In this document: one piece after another, positions 16,781 to 25,714 of the stretch | Layout of the letters: each line of letters starts with the position of its first letter | How positions within the stretch are numbered: position 1 is the stretch's first letter | Assembly (NCBI GenBank): GCA_035693025.1 | Contig: DASSHI010000027.1 | Coordinates: 17,434-81,433 of the forward strand | DNA: 64,000 bases | Reading direction: 5' to 3' | Source: VRUE01 sp035693025 | GTDB taxonomy: Bacteria > Actinomycetota > Thermoleophilia > Solirubrobacterales > 70-9 | Position numbers and translations under genes: made by a program | The notes under the pieces: generated by a model | What the model was told of the DNA's origin: nothing | What the model saw: only the letters and a program-made list of their open reading frames with translations | Databases searched by the model: none

Positions 16781-16999
16781 ATGGCCAAAGAGGAGAAGAT
16801 CGAGATGGAGGGCGAGATCACCGAGGCCCTCCCCAACACGATGTTTCGCGTCAAGCTCGACAACGACCACGAGGTCCTCGGTCACATCTCGGGCAAGATG
16901 CGCCGCCACTACATCCGCATCCTCCCCGGCGACCGCGTCAAGATCGAGCTCTCCCCTTACGACCTCGACCGCGGCCGCATCACCTACCGCTACAAATAG
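16781..16999 (+). CDS. infA: Translation initiation factor IF-1
   Basis: 72 residues, exactly the IF-1 size: MAKEEKIEMEGEITEALPNT, then HISGKMRRHYIRILPGDRVK and a C-terminal SPYDLDRGRITYRYK, a single OB-fold that binds the 30S A site. It is not in its common place between map and rpmJ, so either the gene has moved or a second copy exists elsewhere. The 3' end overlaps the convergent hydrolase gene by 10 nt. Confidence 0.95.
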   Translation: MAKEEKIEMEGEITEALPNTMFRVKLDNDHEVLGHISGKMRRHYIRILPGDRVKIELSPYDLDRGRITYRYK

Positions 17000-18171
17000 C
17001 TCCGCTCCGCCTGCGGTTCCGGCTCAACCAGCTCGGTTATCAGCGCCGACCAGGCGAAGTCCTTCGCCCCGAGCCCTTTCCCCGTGCGAGGGTCGTAGTA
17101 CTCGCGCAGGCCTTCGCGCTCGACCGCGCCGATCAGGCCGTTGGCCATGCGCTCGGCCTCCTGGTGGTAGCCGAGGCGGCGCAGGCCGAGCCAGCAGAGC
17201 CAGGCGGTGTTGATCCAGGTCGGCCCGCGCCAGTAGCGGCGGATCGGCCCGCGGCCGCCGTCGGGCTCGTAGCTCGGCTCGCAGGCTGCCACCGAGGGCG
17301 GGGCGACCGGGGTGAGGAACTCGCGCTCGTCGAGCAGGTGCTCCTCGACCATGCGCCGGCCGATCTCCTCCGGGAGATCCGGCAGGGCGAGCGGGGCGAG
17401 CGCCGCGATCGTCGCGATGCCCGGCCGCGCGCCGCTCGGCTGGGCCTCGTCGAGGAAGAGGCCGCGGCGCTCGTCCCAGAGCCGTTCGACCAGGGCAGGC
17501 GTGGCCGACGGGCGCCCCAGCGCCTGCAATGAGAGCGACCAGAGAGTGTTGACGAGCGCCTCGCAGAGCACCGGCCCGCCCGCGTCGCGGACGCGACGCG
17601 CCTCGAAGCCGCGGCGGCGGTTGGCGGCAACCAGGAGCGGGAAGCCGAGGCGGCCGTCGGCCCGCCGTCCCCAGACGGGATCGAACTTGGGCGAGGCGTC
17701 GAGCCCCGACTCGTCCGGCTGGACGATCCAGAGCAGGCCGTCCCCGTCGAGATCGCGGTTGCGCGCGAGCCAGTCCAACTGCGCGCCGATCCGCGGCTCC
17801 TGCGCCGGGTCGCCGACGGCGATCCGCCAGGCCCAGGCGAGCAGCGGCGGCTGGATCGTCTCGGTCTGCAGGGAGCGGCGCGAAGCGACGTTGTAGAAGG
17901 GGTAGCGAGTGAGCGAGACCGGACGGTCCCAGAAGATCGTGTGGCCGACGAAGCCGTCGTCTCGCTGCGCCGCGAGCAGCGTCTCGAGCTCGGTGCGGGC
18001 GCGCGCGGGCTCGAAGCGCCGCCAGCAGATCGCGGCGAAGCAGGAGTCCCAGTACCACTGCCACGGGTAGCGCCCCGGGCTCGGCTGCGTATAGGCGAAG
18101 CGCCGGCCGTCCCGCGACCCCTCCAGCCAGCTCCGCCGCAGCACGCCCTCGGCGATTTCCAGGGCGGTCAT
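16990..18171 (-). CDS. (alpha/alpha)6-barrel glycoside hydrolase (GH63/MGH-like)
   Basis: 393 residues from ATG 18171. Motifs typical of the trehalase/GH63/mannosylglycerate-hydrolase barrel: WQWYWDSCFAAI near the N-terminus, IQPPLLAWA, RRYWRGPTWINTAW, and a C-terminal EYYDPRTGKGLGAKDFAWSA. No signal peptide, so it is cytoplasmic and probably trims a glucose- or mannose-containing solute or oligosaccharide; the substrate is not deducible. Its start overlaps the stop of the ABC permease (ATGA), so it is the last gene of the ABC operon. Confidence 0.75.
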   Translation of the reverse strand: MTALEIAEGVLRRSWLEGSRDGRRFAYTQPSPGRYPWQWYWDSCFAAICWRRFEPARARTELETLLAAQRDDGFVGHTIFWDRPVSLTRYPFYNVASRRSLQTETIQPPLLAWAWRIAVGDPAQEPRIGAQLDWLARNRDLDGDGLLWIVQPDESGLDASPKFDPVWGRRADGRLGFPLLVAANRRRGFEARRVRDAGGPVLCEALVNTLWSLSLQALGRPSATPALVERLWDERRGLFLDEAQPSGARPGIATIAALAPLALPDLPEEIGRRMVEEHLLDEREFLTPVAPPSVAACEPSYEPDGGRGPIRRYWRGPTWINTAWLCWLGLRRLGYHQEAERMANGLIGAVEREGLREYYDPRTGKGLGAKDFAWSALITELVEPEPQAERSYL

Positions 18172-18974
18172 GCGCCGGTGCGGCGCATTTCGCGCAGGGC
18201 CAGCGTGCCGAGAACGGCCAAGAGGCCGGCGAGGGCGAGGACGCCGGGCCAGGTGCCGGCCCAGGTGACGCCGCCGACGAAGCCCTGGCGCGCGGCTTCG
18301 ATCACGTGGGTGACCGGGTTGATGCGGGCGATCTTCTCCAGCCAGCCCTGCAGCAGCGCCAACGGGGCGTAGGCGGTGGTGGTCAGGATCAGCGCCATCA
18401 TCCCCGCCTGCATCAGCGGCGCGGCCGACTGGCTCTTGAAGCGCAGGGCCAACATCGACCCCCAGCAGGCGGCGACGGCGGCCATCGCGGCAACCATGAA
18501 ATAGGTGATCAGCAACCCGTCGATCCCCGGCCAACCGGCGCCGAGCGCGAGCGCGATCGCCAGCACGAAGGTGGCGGGGATCGCCGCCCTCGCGCTGGCG
18601 GCGAGCACCGTCCCGGCGAGCAGTACCCAGCGCGGCGCGGGGGAGACGAGCAGCCGGTCGAGCCAGCCCTGCTCGATGTCGCGGGCGAGGTTGACCCCGG
18701 CCGCGGCACCGGTGAAGCCGGCCCCCTGCAGCATGCTGACCGGGACGATGAAGCTCTCGTACGCGCCGGTTTCGAAGCCTTTCAGCTGGGTCAGGGCGCC
18801 GAAGACGCCGTTGAGGCCGAGGAAGAAGATCGTCGGCGCCAGCACTCCCGGGATCGCGGCGCCCGGCACCCGCACCAGCTCGTTCTTCGCCCGCGCCATC
18901 AGCGCGCCGATCGTCGCCAGGTTGGCGCGCCAGGCCGGCATCGCCTGCGTGGCCGGGATCGCCGCCGTCTCCAT
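18168..18974 (-). CDS. ABC-2 type transporter permease (second)
   Basis: 268 residues with about six membrane segments and the ABC-2 layout of drug exporters (DrrB-like): an N-terminal amphipathic stretch, GWLDRLLVSPAPRWVLLAG and a C-terminal INPVTHVIEAARQG. Its start overlaps the stop of the first permease by one base (TGATG). With the upstream permease and ATPase it would form a heterodimeric exporter of a lipophilic compound or glycolipid. The substrate is unknown. Confidence 0.85.
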   Translation of the reverse strand: METAAIPATQAMPAWRANLATIGALMARAKNELVRVPGAAIPGVLAPTIFFLGLNGVFGALTQLKGFETGAYESFIVPVSMLQGAGFTGAAAGVNLARDIEQGWLDRLLVSPAPRWVLLAGTVLAASARAAIPATFVLAIALALGAGWPGIDGLLITYFMVAAMAAVAACWGSMLALRFKSQSAAPLMQAGMMALILTTTAYAPLALLQGWLEKIARINPVTHVIEAARQGFVGGVTWAGTWPGVLALAGLLAVLGTLALREMRRTGA

Positions 18975-19759
18975 CAGCCCACCCGCAGGCGGTGGCGCAG
19001 CGCCCGCGCGCTGAGCACCAGGCCGAGGACGACGATGCCGAGGATCGCCAGCAGCGCGTCCGCGGTGTCGGTGACGTCGATGCCGGAGATGATCGGCTCG
19101 CGCACGCCTTCGACGACGAAGCTGAGCGGGTTGTATTCGGCGATCGTCTGGGCCGGCTCGATCATCAATCCGACCGGGAAGAAGGCCGAGGAGAGGAAGA
19201 GGACGACGAGGACGAGCGGGAAGAGGCCCTGGACGACGCTGGCGCTGCCGGTGCGCAGGGCGATCGCGGCGCCGATCCCGCCGACGGCGGCCGCCGTGAC
19301 GGTGACCAGGGCGATCGCCAGCAGCGCCCCCGGGACGCCGCCCGCGATCTCGGCGCCGAACACCAATCCGATCGCGAGGAACCAGAGCGCGGCGAACAGG
19401 CCCAGCGCCGCCGTGCCGGCGAGCCGGCCGAGCACGATCGTGTAACGCGAGATCGGCGCCGCGAAGAGGCGGTCGGTGAAGCCCATCTCGATGTCGACGG
19501 CAAGCGCGATGCCGCCGCTGTTGCCGGCCAGCATCAGCGACTGCATCATCGCTCCGGCGAGCATGAACTGGAGGAAGCTCTGCACGGGCGGGAAGCCGGG
19601 CAGGTGGATCGCGCTGCCGACGCCGCCCGTCTGGATCGCGAGCAGGACGGTCGGGAAGACGACGATCGGCGCCATCAGCTGTGGGCGGCGGAAGGTCTGG
19701 CGGATCGAGCGCATGCCGAGCGCCCGCACGACGCGCAGGTTGGTTGCCAGGCTGCTCAC
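18974..19759 (-). CDS. ABC-2 type transporter permease (first)
   Basis: 261 residues with six predicted membrane helices. ABC-2 features include an N-terminal MRSIRQTFRRPQLMAP, MGFTDRLFAAPISRYTI and the C-terminal YNPLSFVVEGVR. It is a paralogue of the neighbouring permease (same MGF/QGW-DRL-P pattern), so the exporter is probably a permease heterodimer. It overlaps the ATPase gene by 4 nt. Confidence 0.85.
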   Translation of the reverse strand: MSSLATNLRVVRALGMRSIRQTFRRPQLMAPIVVFPTVLLAIQTGGVGSAIHLPGFPPVQSFLQFMLAGAMMQSLMLAGNSGGIALAVDIEMGFTDRLFAAPISRYTIVLGRLAGTAALGLFAALWFLAIGLVFGAEIAGGVPGALLAIALVTVTAAAVGGIGAAIALRTGSASVVQGLFPLVLVVLFLSSAFFPVGLMIEPAQTIAEYNPLSFVVEGVREPIISGIDVTDTADALLAILGIVVLGLVLSARALRHRLRVG

Positions 19760-20733
19760 GCGGGAACGGCCTCCTCGTCGCTCTCGTCCTCGTCGTGCTC
19801 GAGGTGATGCCCCGTCTTGGTGACGAAGACGTCGTCGAGGCTGGGGTGGACCAGCTCCAGCGAGCCGACCTCGATTCCGGCCTCGTCGAGCGCCCGCACG
19901 ACCCGCGGAATGTCGCCGGCGCCGTGCTCGACCTCCACCTGCACCGTCCTGCCGTCGACCGGCGGCAGCAACGGCCCGATGCGGCGGCAGATCTCCTCCG
20001 CCTCGGCGATCGAGCCCTCCCCGATCTGCAGGCGGATGTGCGGATGGCCGATTTCGGCTTTGAGCGCGGCCGGCGTGCCTTCGGCGACGATCCGGCCACT
20101 GTCGATGATGCCGACGTTGTCGGCGAGCTGGTCGGCCTCCTCGAGGTACTGGGTGGTGAGGAAGACCGTGGTGCCGTCGTCGTTCAGCGCCCGCACCTCC
20201 TCCCAGATCGTCTTGCGGCTGACCGGGTCGAGGCCGGTCGTCGGCTCGTCGAGGAAGAGGACGCGGGGCTCGTGGACCAGCGCCGCGCCGAGGTCGAGGC
20301 GCCGCTGCATGCCGCCCGAGTAGGTGCCGACGCGGCGGTCGGCGGCGGCGGCGAGGTCGACCCGCTCGAGCAGGTCGTCGGCGCGCCGCCGTCCCTCGGC
20401 GCCCGGCAGCCCCTGCAGCGTCGCCTGCAGGCGGATCAGCTCGCGCCCGGTCATCAGCGGGTCGAGCGCGGCCTCTTGCAGGGCGACGCCGATCGAGGCG
20501 CGCACCCGCCGGGCTTCGGCGACGACGTCATGGCCGGCGACTGTCGCCCTGCCGCCGGTCGGCAGCAGCAGCGTGGTCAGCATCCGCACCGTGGTCGTCT
20601 TGCCCGCGCCGTTGGGCCCGAGGAAGCCGTAGATCTCGCCCTCCCCGACCTCCAGGTCGACCCCCTGCACGGCCAGCACCTCGTCGAAGGCGCGCTCCAG
20701 CCCCTGTACCGAGATCGCGGTGCTCGAAGCCAT
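19756..20733 (-). CDS. ABC transporter ATP-binding protein (DrrA-like)
   Basis: 325 residues. Walker A GPNGAGKTTT, Q-loop in VALQEAALD, signature YSGGMQRRLDLG, Walker B LFLDEPTTGLD and H-loop variant FLTTQYLEEAD (Gln in place of the usual His, as in DrrA-type exporters). The C-terminal ~90 residues are the DrrA-type accessory domain. It powers the two permeases encoded immediately downstream. It begins 1 bp from the end of the amidase gene, so it may be read together with it. Confidence 0.93.
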   Translation of the reverse strand: MASSTAISVQGLERAFDEVLAVQGVDLEVGEGEIYGFLGPNGAGKTTTVRMLTTLLLPTGGRATVAGHDVVAEARRVRASIGVALQEAALDPLMTGRELIRLQATLQGLPGAEGRRRADDLLERVDLAAAADRRVGTYSGGMQRRLDLGAALVHEPRVLFLDEPTTGLDPVSRKTIWEEVRALNDDGTTVFLTTQYLEEADQLADNVGIIDSGRIVAEGTPAALKAEIGHPHIRLQIGEGSIAEAEEICRRIGPLLPPVDGRTVQVEVEHGAGDIPRVVRALDEAGIEVGSLELVHPSLDDVFVTKTGHHLEHDEDESDEEAVPA

Positions 20734-20734
20734 C

Positions 20735-22108
20735 TCAGACCTCTGTCATCGGTGCCTGCGCCAGCGGCGGCAGCGACTCGACCCAACGCCTTCCGTTGGC
20801 CCGCTCGAGCGCCTCGGCGGCATCGAGCAGGAGCCCGTCGGCGCCCCACGCACCCTGGAGCTGCAGGGCGATCGGCAGTCCCTCGTCGCTCAGGCCCACC
20901 GGCACGCTGATCGCGGGGATCCCGGTCAGGTTGGCGAGGGCGGCGCCGCGCACGTTGGCCTGGTCGGCGGTCGAGGTTCCCGAGGGCAGCTCGACCACCG
21001 GCGCCTCCAGCGGCGGCGCCGGTGCCGGGACCGTCGGCCAGGCGATCACGTCGACCGCGGCGAACAGCGCGGCGAGGCGGCGGCGCATCAGCGTGCGCAC
21101 GAGCTGCGCCTGGGCAGCGGCCGCGGCGGGCAGCAGCATCCGGTACTTGAGCGTGCCACGGGCGATCGGGCTCAGCTCGGGGCTGAGCCGGTTGAGCCGC
21201 TCCGGCGTAGCGCCGCGGGCGGCCTCCGAGTTGATGATCAGGAGCGCCGAGAGGGTTGCCGCCTCGAGGTCGGGCAGCTCGATCTCGCGCACCTCGCCGC
21301 CGGTCTCGGCGCGCAGCGCCTCCACCGCCGCGTCGCAGGCCGCGGCCACTTCCGGGGCGACGTCTTCGGAGACGGGGTCGCGGACGACGCCGATGCGCAG
21401 CCCGGACGCCTCGCCCGCGGCAAGCTCCTCGCCGCAGAGGGTCGAGGCGAGCAGGCGGCAGTCGCCGGCATCCGCGCAGAGCGGGCCGGAGACGATCAGG
21501 GTCGTGAGCGGCGCCATGTGGTGGCCCTCCATCGCCGAGCGGCCGAAGGTCGGCTTGAGGCCGGTCAGGCCGCAGTAGGCGGCGGGGAAGCGCACCGAGC
21601 CGAGCCCGTCGGCGCCCACTGCGCCGGCGACCAGGCGGGCGGCGACGGATGCCGCCGGCCCGCTGGAGGAGCCGCCCGGGCAGTGCTCGGCGTCCCAGGG
21701 GTTGTGCGCGGGGCCGTAGACCGAGATGTTGCCCGTGCTGCCGCCGCCGAGCTCGTGCATGTTGCCGACCCCGACGACCACCGCACCGGCGTCGCGCAGC
21801 GCCCGGTAGGGGCCGGACTCGCCGGGCGCCGTGTGAACCGTCAGCTCGGCGGCGCCGAAGCGCTGCGCCCGCCAGGGCAGCGGCCACTCGTCCTTGATCA
21901 CGACCGGGACGCCGCGCAGCGGCCCGTCCGGGGCGGCGGCGAGCATCTCGTGCGAGCGCTCGGGGAAGGTCTCGACGACGGCGTTGAGCGTCGGGTTGCG
22001 CTCCCCGATGCGGGTGAGGGCGGCGTCGAGCAACTCGCTCGGGTCGACGTCGCCGGCGGCGATCGCCGCCGCCTGAGCGCGCAGGCCGAGGTCGAGCGGA
22101 TCGGTCAC
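20735..22108 (-). CDS. Amidase-signature family amidase
   Basis: 457 residues from GTG 22108. The Ser-cisSer-Lys centre is visible: lysine in VVIKDEWP, and the serines in the glycine/serine-rich GGSSSGPAASVAA, preceded by STGNISVYGPAHNPWD. It hydrolyses an amide (carboxamide, urea derivative or aryl-amide); the substrate is not predictable. The GTG overlaps the stop of a 68-residue GatC-like protein (GTGA), the arrangement of amidases with a small tight partner such as AtzE/AtzG or GatA/GatC. Confidence 0.9.
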   Translation of the reverse strand: MTDPLDLGLRAQAAAIAAGDVDPSELLDAALTRIGERNPTLNAVVETFPERSHEMLAAAPDGPLRGVPVVIKDEWPLPWRAQRFGAAELTVHTAPGESGPYRALRDAGAVVVGVGNMHELGGGSTGNISVYGPAHNPWDAEHCPGGSSSGPAASVAARLVAGAVGADGLGSVRFPAAYCGLTGLKPTFGRSAMEGHHMAPLTTLIVSGPLCADAGDCRLLASTLCGEELAAGEASGLRIGVVRDPVSEDVAPEVAAACDAAVEALRAETGGEVREIELPDLEAATLSALLIINSEAARGATPERLNRLSPELSPIARGTLKYRMLLPAAAAAQAQLVRTLMRRRLAALFAAVDVIAWPTVPAPAPPLEAPVVELPSGTSTADQANVRGAALANLTGIPAISVPVGLSDEGLPIALQLQGAWGADGLLLDAAEALERANGRRWVESLPPLAQAPMTEV

Positions 22109-22311
22109 TCCGGCGCCCTCGAGAGGTCCGGGCAGCGCTCCGGCGTCAGGTCCGTCAGGTCCATGTCGAGCAGCTCCAGCAAATGCGGCCAGAGCAGGCC
22201 GTGCAGAGCGCCCATCACGGCGAGGTCCACCTCGTCGGCCTCGACCCCCAGCGAAGCGAGGCCCGCCACGATGAACTCGTCTGCCTGGGATCCCTCCGTC
22301 GTGCCCTCCAT
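22105..22311 (-). CDS. Small GatC/AtzG-like partner of the amidase
   Basis: 68 residues, helical: DEFIVAGLASLGVEADEVDLAVMGALHGLLW then a loop ending DLSRAPE. Size, two-helix character, acidic composition and direct coupling to an amidase fit the AtzG/GatC-type small subunit (DUF4089-like). The similarity is by pattern only. The ATG at 22311 is preferred over a GTG at 22347 because TAGGGT lies 11 nt upstream of the ATG. Confidence 0.55.
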   Translation of the reverse strand: MEGTTEGSQADEFIVAGLASLGVEADEVDLAVMGALHGLLWPHLLELLDMDLTDLTPERCPDLSRAPE

Positions 22312-22438
22312 CTCGGCTGGCAACCCTACCTGTACGCGATCGTGCACTTGCGCCGGAGGACCGCGTCAAATCGCGGCGAAGGACAGAATCCCTGGCCGCA
22401 ACCCTGGTCGCAGGCCGGGGTTGTCCCTGGAGACCGTG

Positions 22439-23200
22439 GTGAAAGCAACCGAGACCCCGCCCATCCGCAGCCGCGCCTTCGCCGCGCTCGGCTTCGCCTG
22501 CGCGCTTCTCCTGCTGGTCGCCGCCACCTGGCCAGGCTCGGCCGACTCGGCTCCGGCCCGGGTCGTCGTGCTCGGCCAGACCGACTCGACCCCGTCGCCC
22601 TCCTGTCCCGGCAAGATCGTCAACAACGTCGAGGTCGTGCCCTGCCGCGTCGAGGGGCACGTAACCGGCTTCCAGGCCATCGCCGGTGGCGTCCCCCGCC
22701 CATACGAGGTCCCCTTCGACGGCAAGATCGTCGCCTGGTCGATCACGCTCTCGCGCCCGTCGCACACCGACAGCGAAAAGATGACCGACGAGATCGGCTT
22801 CTTCAACGAATTCCTCGGCAAGCCCTCGAAGGCGCGGATCGGCGTGCTGAAGCCGGTCGAAGGCTCCAAGCCGCCGCAGTTCAAGCTCGTCCGCCAGAGC
22901 CCCCTGCAGGTGCTCAACCCCTACTTCGGCAGCACGGTGGTCTTCGCCCTCGAACACCCGCTCAACGTCGTCCAGGGCCAGATGGTCGCCCTGACGATCC
23001 CCACCTGGGCGCCGATGTTCGCCTTCAACGTCTCCGAAGAAAACACCTGGCGGGGCAGCCGCCTGCCGAAGCACTGCTCCTCCAAGGAGGACATCCAAGA
23101 CGGCCACCCGCAGCAGGGCATCGGCAAGACCAAGACCTACGGCTGCTACTACTCGAACGCGCGGCTGCTCTACACGGCAACCGTCGTGAAGAAGCCCTAG
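22439..23200 (+). CDS. Exported protein of unknown function
   Basis: 253 residues from GTG 22439 (GGAG seven nt upstream; the adjacent GTG at 22436 is equivalent). A signal peptide of about 35 residues (RAFAALGFACALLLLVAA) is followed by a mature region with four or more cysteines (SPSCPGK, VVPCRVEG, KHCSSK, YGCYYS) that could form two disulphides. No known domain recognised. A beta-rich single domain seems likely. The 3' end overlaps the convergent zinc-ribbon gene by 4 nt. Confidence 0.75.
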   Translation: MKATETPPIRSRAFAALGFACALLLLVAATWPGSADSAPARVVVLGQTDSTPSPSCPGKIVNNVEVVPCRVEGHVTGFQAIAGGVPRPYEVPFDGKIVAWSITLSRPSHTDSEKMTDEIGFFNEFLGKPSKARIGVLKPVEGSKPPQFKLVRQSPLQVLNPYFGSTVVFALEHPLNVVQGQMVALTIPTWAPMFAFNVSEENTWRGSRLPKHCSSKEDIQDGHPQQGIGKTKTYGCYYSNARLLYTATVVKKP

Positions 23201-23460
23201 AGCGCTTCTTGGCGAAGCCCGCAGTACGGGCAATCCGACACGTCCAGCCCGATCAGCTGGTCGCAGCGGCGGCAGGCGCGCAGGTTCTCCGGGCTGCGGG
23301 GGAGAGAGGAGACCGAGGGGGCGAGCGGCAGCACCATCGCCACCGGCACCATCTCCTCGTCGGTCTCGCGGTCGACGTAGACCGAGCCGGGCTCGGCGTA
23401 CGCGAGCGCCTCACGGCCGGAGGCCGGCGCGCGCATCCGGTAGAGCTGCTTCGAGTTCAC
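23197..23460 (-). CDS. Small zinc-ribbon protein
   Basis: About 87 residues ending in a zinc ribbon CRRCDQLIGL...CPYCGLRQEAL (two CxxC pairs). The N-terminal part (VYVDRETDEEMVPVAM) has no recognised function. A GTG start at 23460 is preferred over 23472 because TAGTGT lies eight nt upstream of it. The promoter region is shared with the divergent glycosyltransferase. Confidence 0.6.
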   Translation of the reverse strand: MNSKQLYRMRAPASGREALAYAEPGSVYVDRETDEEMVPVAMVLPLAPSVSSLPRSPENLRACRRCDQLIGLDVSDCPYCGLRQEAL

Positions 23461-23491
23461 GCCCGGGAACACTAATAGCTTGTCCGGCAGG

Positions 23492-24838
23492 ATGCGCGTC
23501 CTTCTCTTCCATGGCTACATGCTGCGCGGCACCGGCAGCAACATCTACACGGCCAATCTCGCCGGCGCGCTGGCTCGGCTGGGCCACGAGGTCCACCTGC
23601 TCTGCCAGGACAGGCAGGTCGAGATCGAGGGCGTCGAGATCCACAATCCCGACGTCGGCGGCCTCCTGCCCGTCTACGTCAAGGACCCTTACGAGGGGTT
23701 CGAGGTCAAGGCCTTCCCGGAGTTGACCGACGAGGAGCTCGATCGCTACGTCGACGCCAACGTCTCCGCTGTTCGCGAGCTGGCCGCCTCGACGGGCGGC
23801 TTCGACGCCGCCCTCGCCGGCCATCTGGTGATGGGCCCGGCGGTCCTCGCCCGCGCCGGCATCGGCAGCTTCGCCGCCAAGATCCACGGCTCCGCGCTCG
23901 AGTACACCGTCAAACCGCATCCGCGGTTCCGGCCCCAGGCGGAAGAGGGGATGCGCGCCGCGAGCTGCGTGCTGGTCGGCTCGCGCCATACGGCCGAGTC
24001 GCTCTGGGCGGCGTTGCCAGACGTGCCGAATCTAAAAGAGAAGACTCGCTTGGGGCCCCCCGGCGTCGACACGGAGAGCTTCCGGCCGGGCGAGGTGGAT
24101 CCCACCTCGCCCCGTGTGGTCTTCGTCGGGAAGTTCATCGTCTCCAAGGGGGTCGATCTGCTGGTTGCCGCTTGGCCGCTCGTCCGCGCGAGGCATCCGA
24201 GCGCCCGCTTGCAGATCGCCGGCTACGGCGAGTACGAGCAAGGCTTGCGGCGGTTGCTGGCGGCGCTCGACCGCAGCGATCTCGACGATGCTCGTGAGGT
24301 CGCGAAGCTGGGGCGAGGGCTCGAGGGCGGTCCTCCGGGGCCGTTGTCGATTCTGGGCGCGTTCCTGGCCGATCCGCCGGAGGGGTACCTGCAAGCCGCC
24401 GAGGGGGTCGCCGGGTCCGTCGAGTTCGTCGGGCGACTGGAGCACGACGAGGTGGCGGAGCTGTTGCCGGGGGCCGAGGCGCTGGTGATGCCGAGCACGT
24501 TTCCCGAGGCGTTCGGGATGGTCGCCGCGGAGGCGGCAGCGTGCGGCGTGCTGCCCGTGTCGGCGGGGCATTCGGGGATGAAGGAGGTGTCGAGGGAGCT
24601 GGCCGAGGCCCTGCCGCCGGAGGTTGCCGAGCTGGTCTCCTTCCCGGTCGGGGCCGGGGCCGTGGAGGCGATCGCCGCTCGGCTGAGCCGCTGGCTGGAG
24701 CTCCCAGAGGAGGAGCGCGAGCAGGCGCGGGAGGCCCTCGCCGATACCGCGCACCGGCTCTGGAGCTGGGAGGGAGTCGCTCGCGGCGTCCTCGCCGCAT
24801 CCTCCGGGCGGCTAGCTGAGTTGTCTGCTCCCGGCTAG
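23492..24838 (+). CDS. GT4-family glycosyltransferase
   Basis: 448 residues, two Rossmann domains. The N-terminus MRVLLFHGYMLRGTGSN is the acceptor-side glycine loop. The C-terminal domain contains FVGKFIVSKGVDLLVAAWPL and the retaining GT-B donor site (VMPSTFPEAFGMVAAEAAACG, with the E-x7-E pair). Likely adds a sugar to a lipid or polysaccharide precursor. TAGCTT lies ten nt before the ATG. It stands alone between a zinc-ribbon gene and the oxidase cluster. Confidence 0.9.
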   Translation: MRVLLFHGYMLRGTGSNIYTANLAGALARLGHEVHLLCQDRQVEIEGVEIHNPDVGGLLPVYVKDPYEGFEVKAFPELTDEELDRYVDANVSAVRELAASTGGFDAALAGHLVMGPAVLARAGIGSFAAKIHGSALEYTVKPHPRFRPQAEEGMRAASCVLVGSRHTAESLWAALPDVPNLKEKTRLGPPGVDTESFRPGEVDPTSPRVVFVGKFIVSKGVDLLVAAWPLVRARHPSARLQIAGYGEYEQGLRRLLAALDRSDLDDAREVAKLGRGLEGGPPGPLSILGAFLADPPEGYLQAAEGVAGSVEFVGRLEHDEVAELLPGAEALVMPSTFPEAFGMVAAEAAACGVLPVSAGHSGMKEVSRELAEALPPEVAELVSFPVGAGAVEAIAARLSRWLELPEEEREQAREALADTAHRLWSWEGVARGVLAASSGRLAELSAPG

Positions 24839-24888
24839 ATCGTGCGGAGTGTCATTTGAGGCCGGAAAACCTCCCGCCGTCGCTTCAA

Positions 24889-24894
24889 TAGAAT
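24889..24894 (+). promoter_or_regulatory. -10-like TAGAAT of the oxidase cluster
   Basis: TAGAAT is 12 nt before the ctaC ATG and identical to the box before the coxB-like gene at 35825, suggesting both oxidase operons use the same type of near-leaderless promoter. Confidence 0.45.
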
Positions 24895-24906
24895 GCCCGC
24901 CGCCTC

Positions 24907-25701
24907 ATGTACGGCCGCCTGCCGATAGTGAAAATGCTTGCCGCGACCGTCGCGCTGACCGCGGCGATCTCGGCCGTGATGCTGTCGATCAACTGGGACG
25001 GCCAGGAGGCGTCGACCGCGGCGCCGAAGATCGACGATCTGCTCAACGTGATGATCGTCGTCTCGTCCTTCGTCTTCTCGCTGGTCGTGGTGGCGCTCTT
25101 CTACGCGCTGTGGAAATTCAAAGCCAAGCCGGGCGACGAATCCGACGGCGAGCCGATCCACGGGAACACCCGGCTCGAGGTCGCCTGGACCCTGATCCCG
25201 ACGATCATCGTCCTCTTCGGCGCCGGCTACAGCTGGTCGGTGCTGAACGACATCGAAAGGGTCGAAGGCAACCCGATGACCGTCGACGTCTTCTCCCAGC
25301 AGTACGCGTGGAGCTTCGGCTACCCGGGCAAAGGCAACAAGTTCGTCGAGGGCGAACTGCACGTCCCCGTCAACCGGCAGGTCCAGTTCAAAATGCACTC
25401 CCAGGACGTGATCCACTCCTTCTGGGTGCCCGAGTGGCGGATCAAGAAAGACAACGTGCCGGGGATCACGACCACGGCCACCGTCACGCCGGACAAGGTC
25501 GGCACCTATCAGCTGATCTGCACCGAGCTCTGCGGCTTCGGCCACGCCTCGATGCGGGCGAAAGTAGTCGTCGAGCCGGCGGCGGAATTCCGCAAATGGG
25601 TTGCCGGCCTGAAGGAAACGGTGCCGCCCCCCTACATGGAATCGATCCGCCAGGACACCGGAACCAACCCTGTCGAACCGCTCGGAGCGGGCGGGGCATA
25701 A
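24907..25701 (+). CDS. ctaC: Cytochrome c oxidase subunit II (CuA protein)
   Basis: 264 residues: an N-terminal hydrophobic segment (5-27), a second membrane helix at about 47-70, then the external cupredoxin domain. All CuA ligands are present: His170 (DVIHSFWVP), Cys205, Glu207, Cys209, His213 and Met216 (CTELCGFGHASM). It receives electrons from cytochrome c and passes them to haem a of subunit I. First gene of ctaC-ctaD-Usp-ctaE-Usp; ctaD follows after 13 bp. Confidence 0.95.
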   Translation: MYGRLPIVKMLAATVALTAAISAVMLSINWDGQEASTAAPKIDDLLNVMIVVSSFVFSLVVVALFYALWKFKAKPGDESDGEPIHGNTRLEVAWTLIPTIIVLFGAGYSWSVLNDIERVEGNPMTVDVFSQQYAWSFGYPGKGNKFVEGELHVPVNRQVQFKMHSQDVIHSFWVPEWRIKKDNVPGITTTATVTPDKVGTYQLICTELCGFGHASMRAKVVVEPAAEFRKWVAGLKETVPPPYMESIRQDTGTNPVEPLGAGGA

Positions 25702-25714
25702 TGGAGGCGATCTG

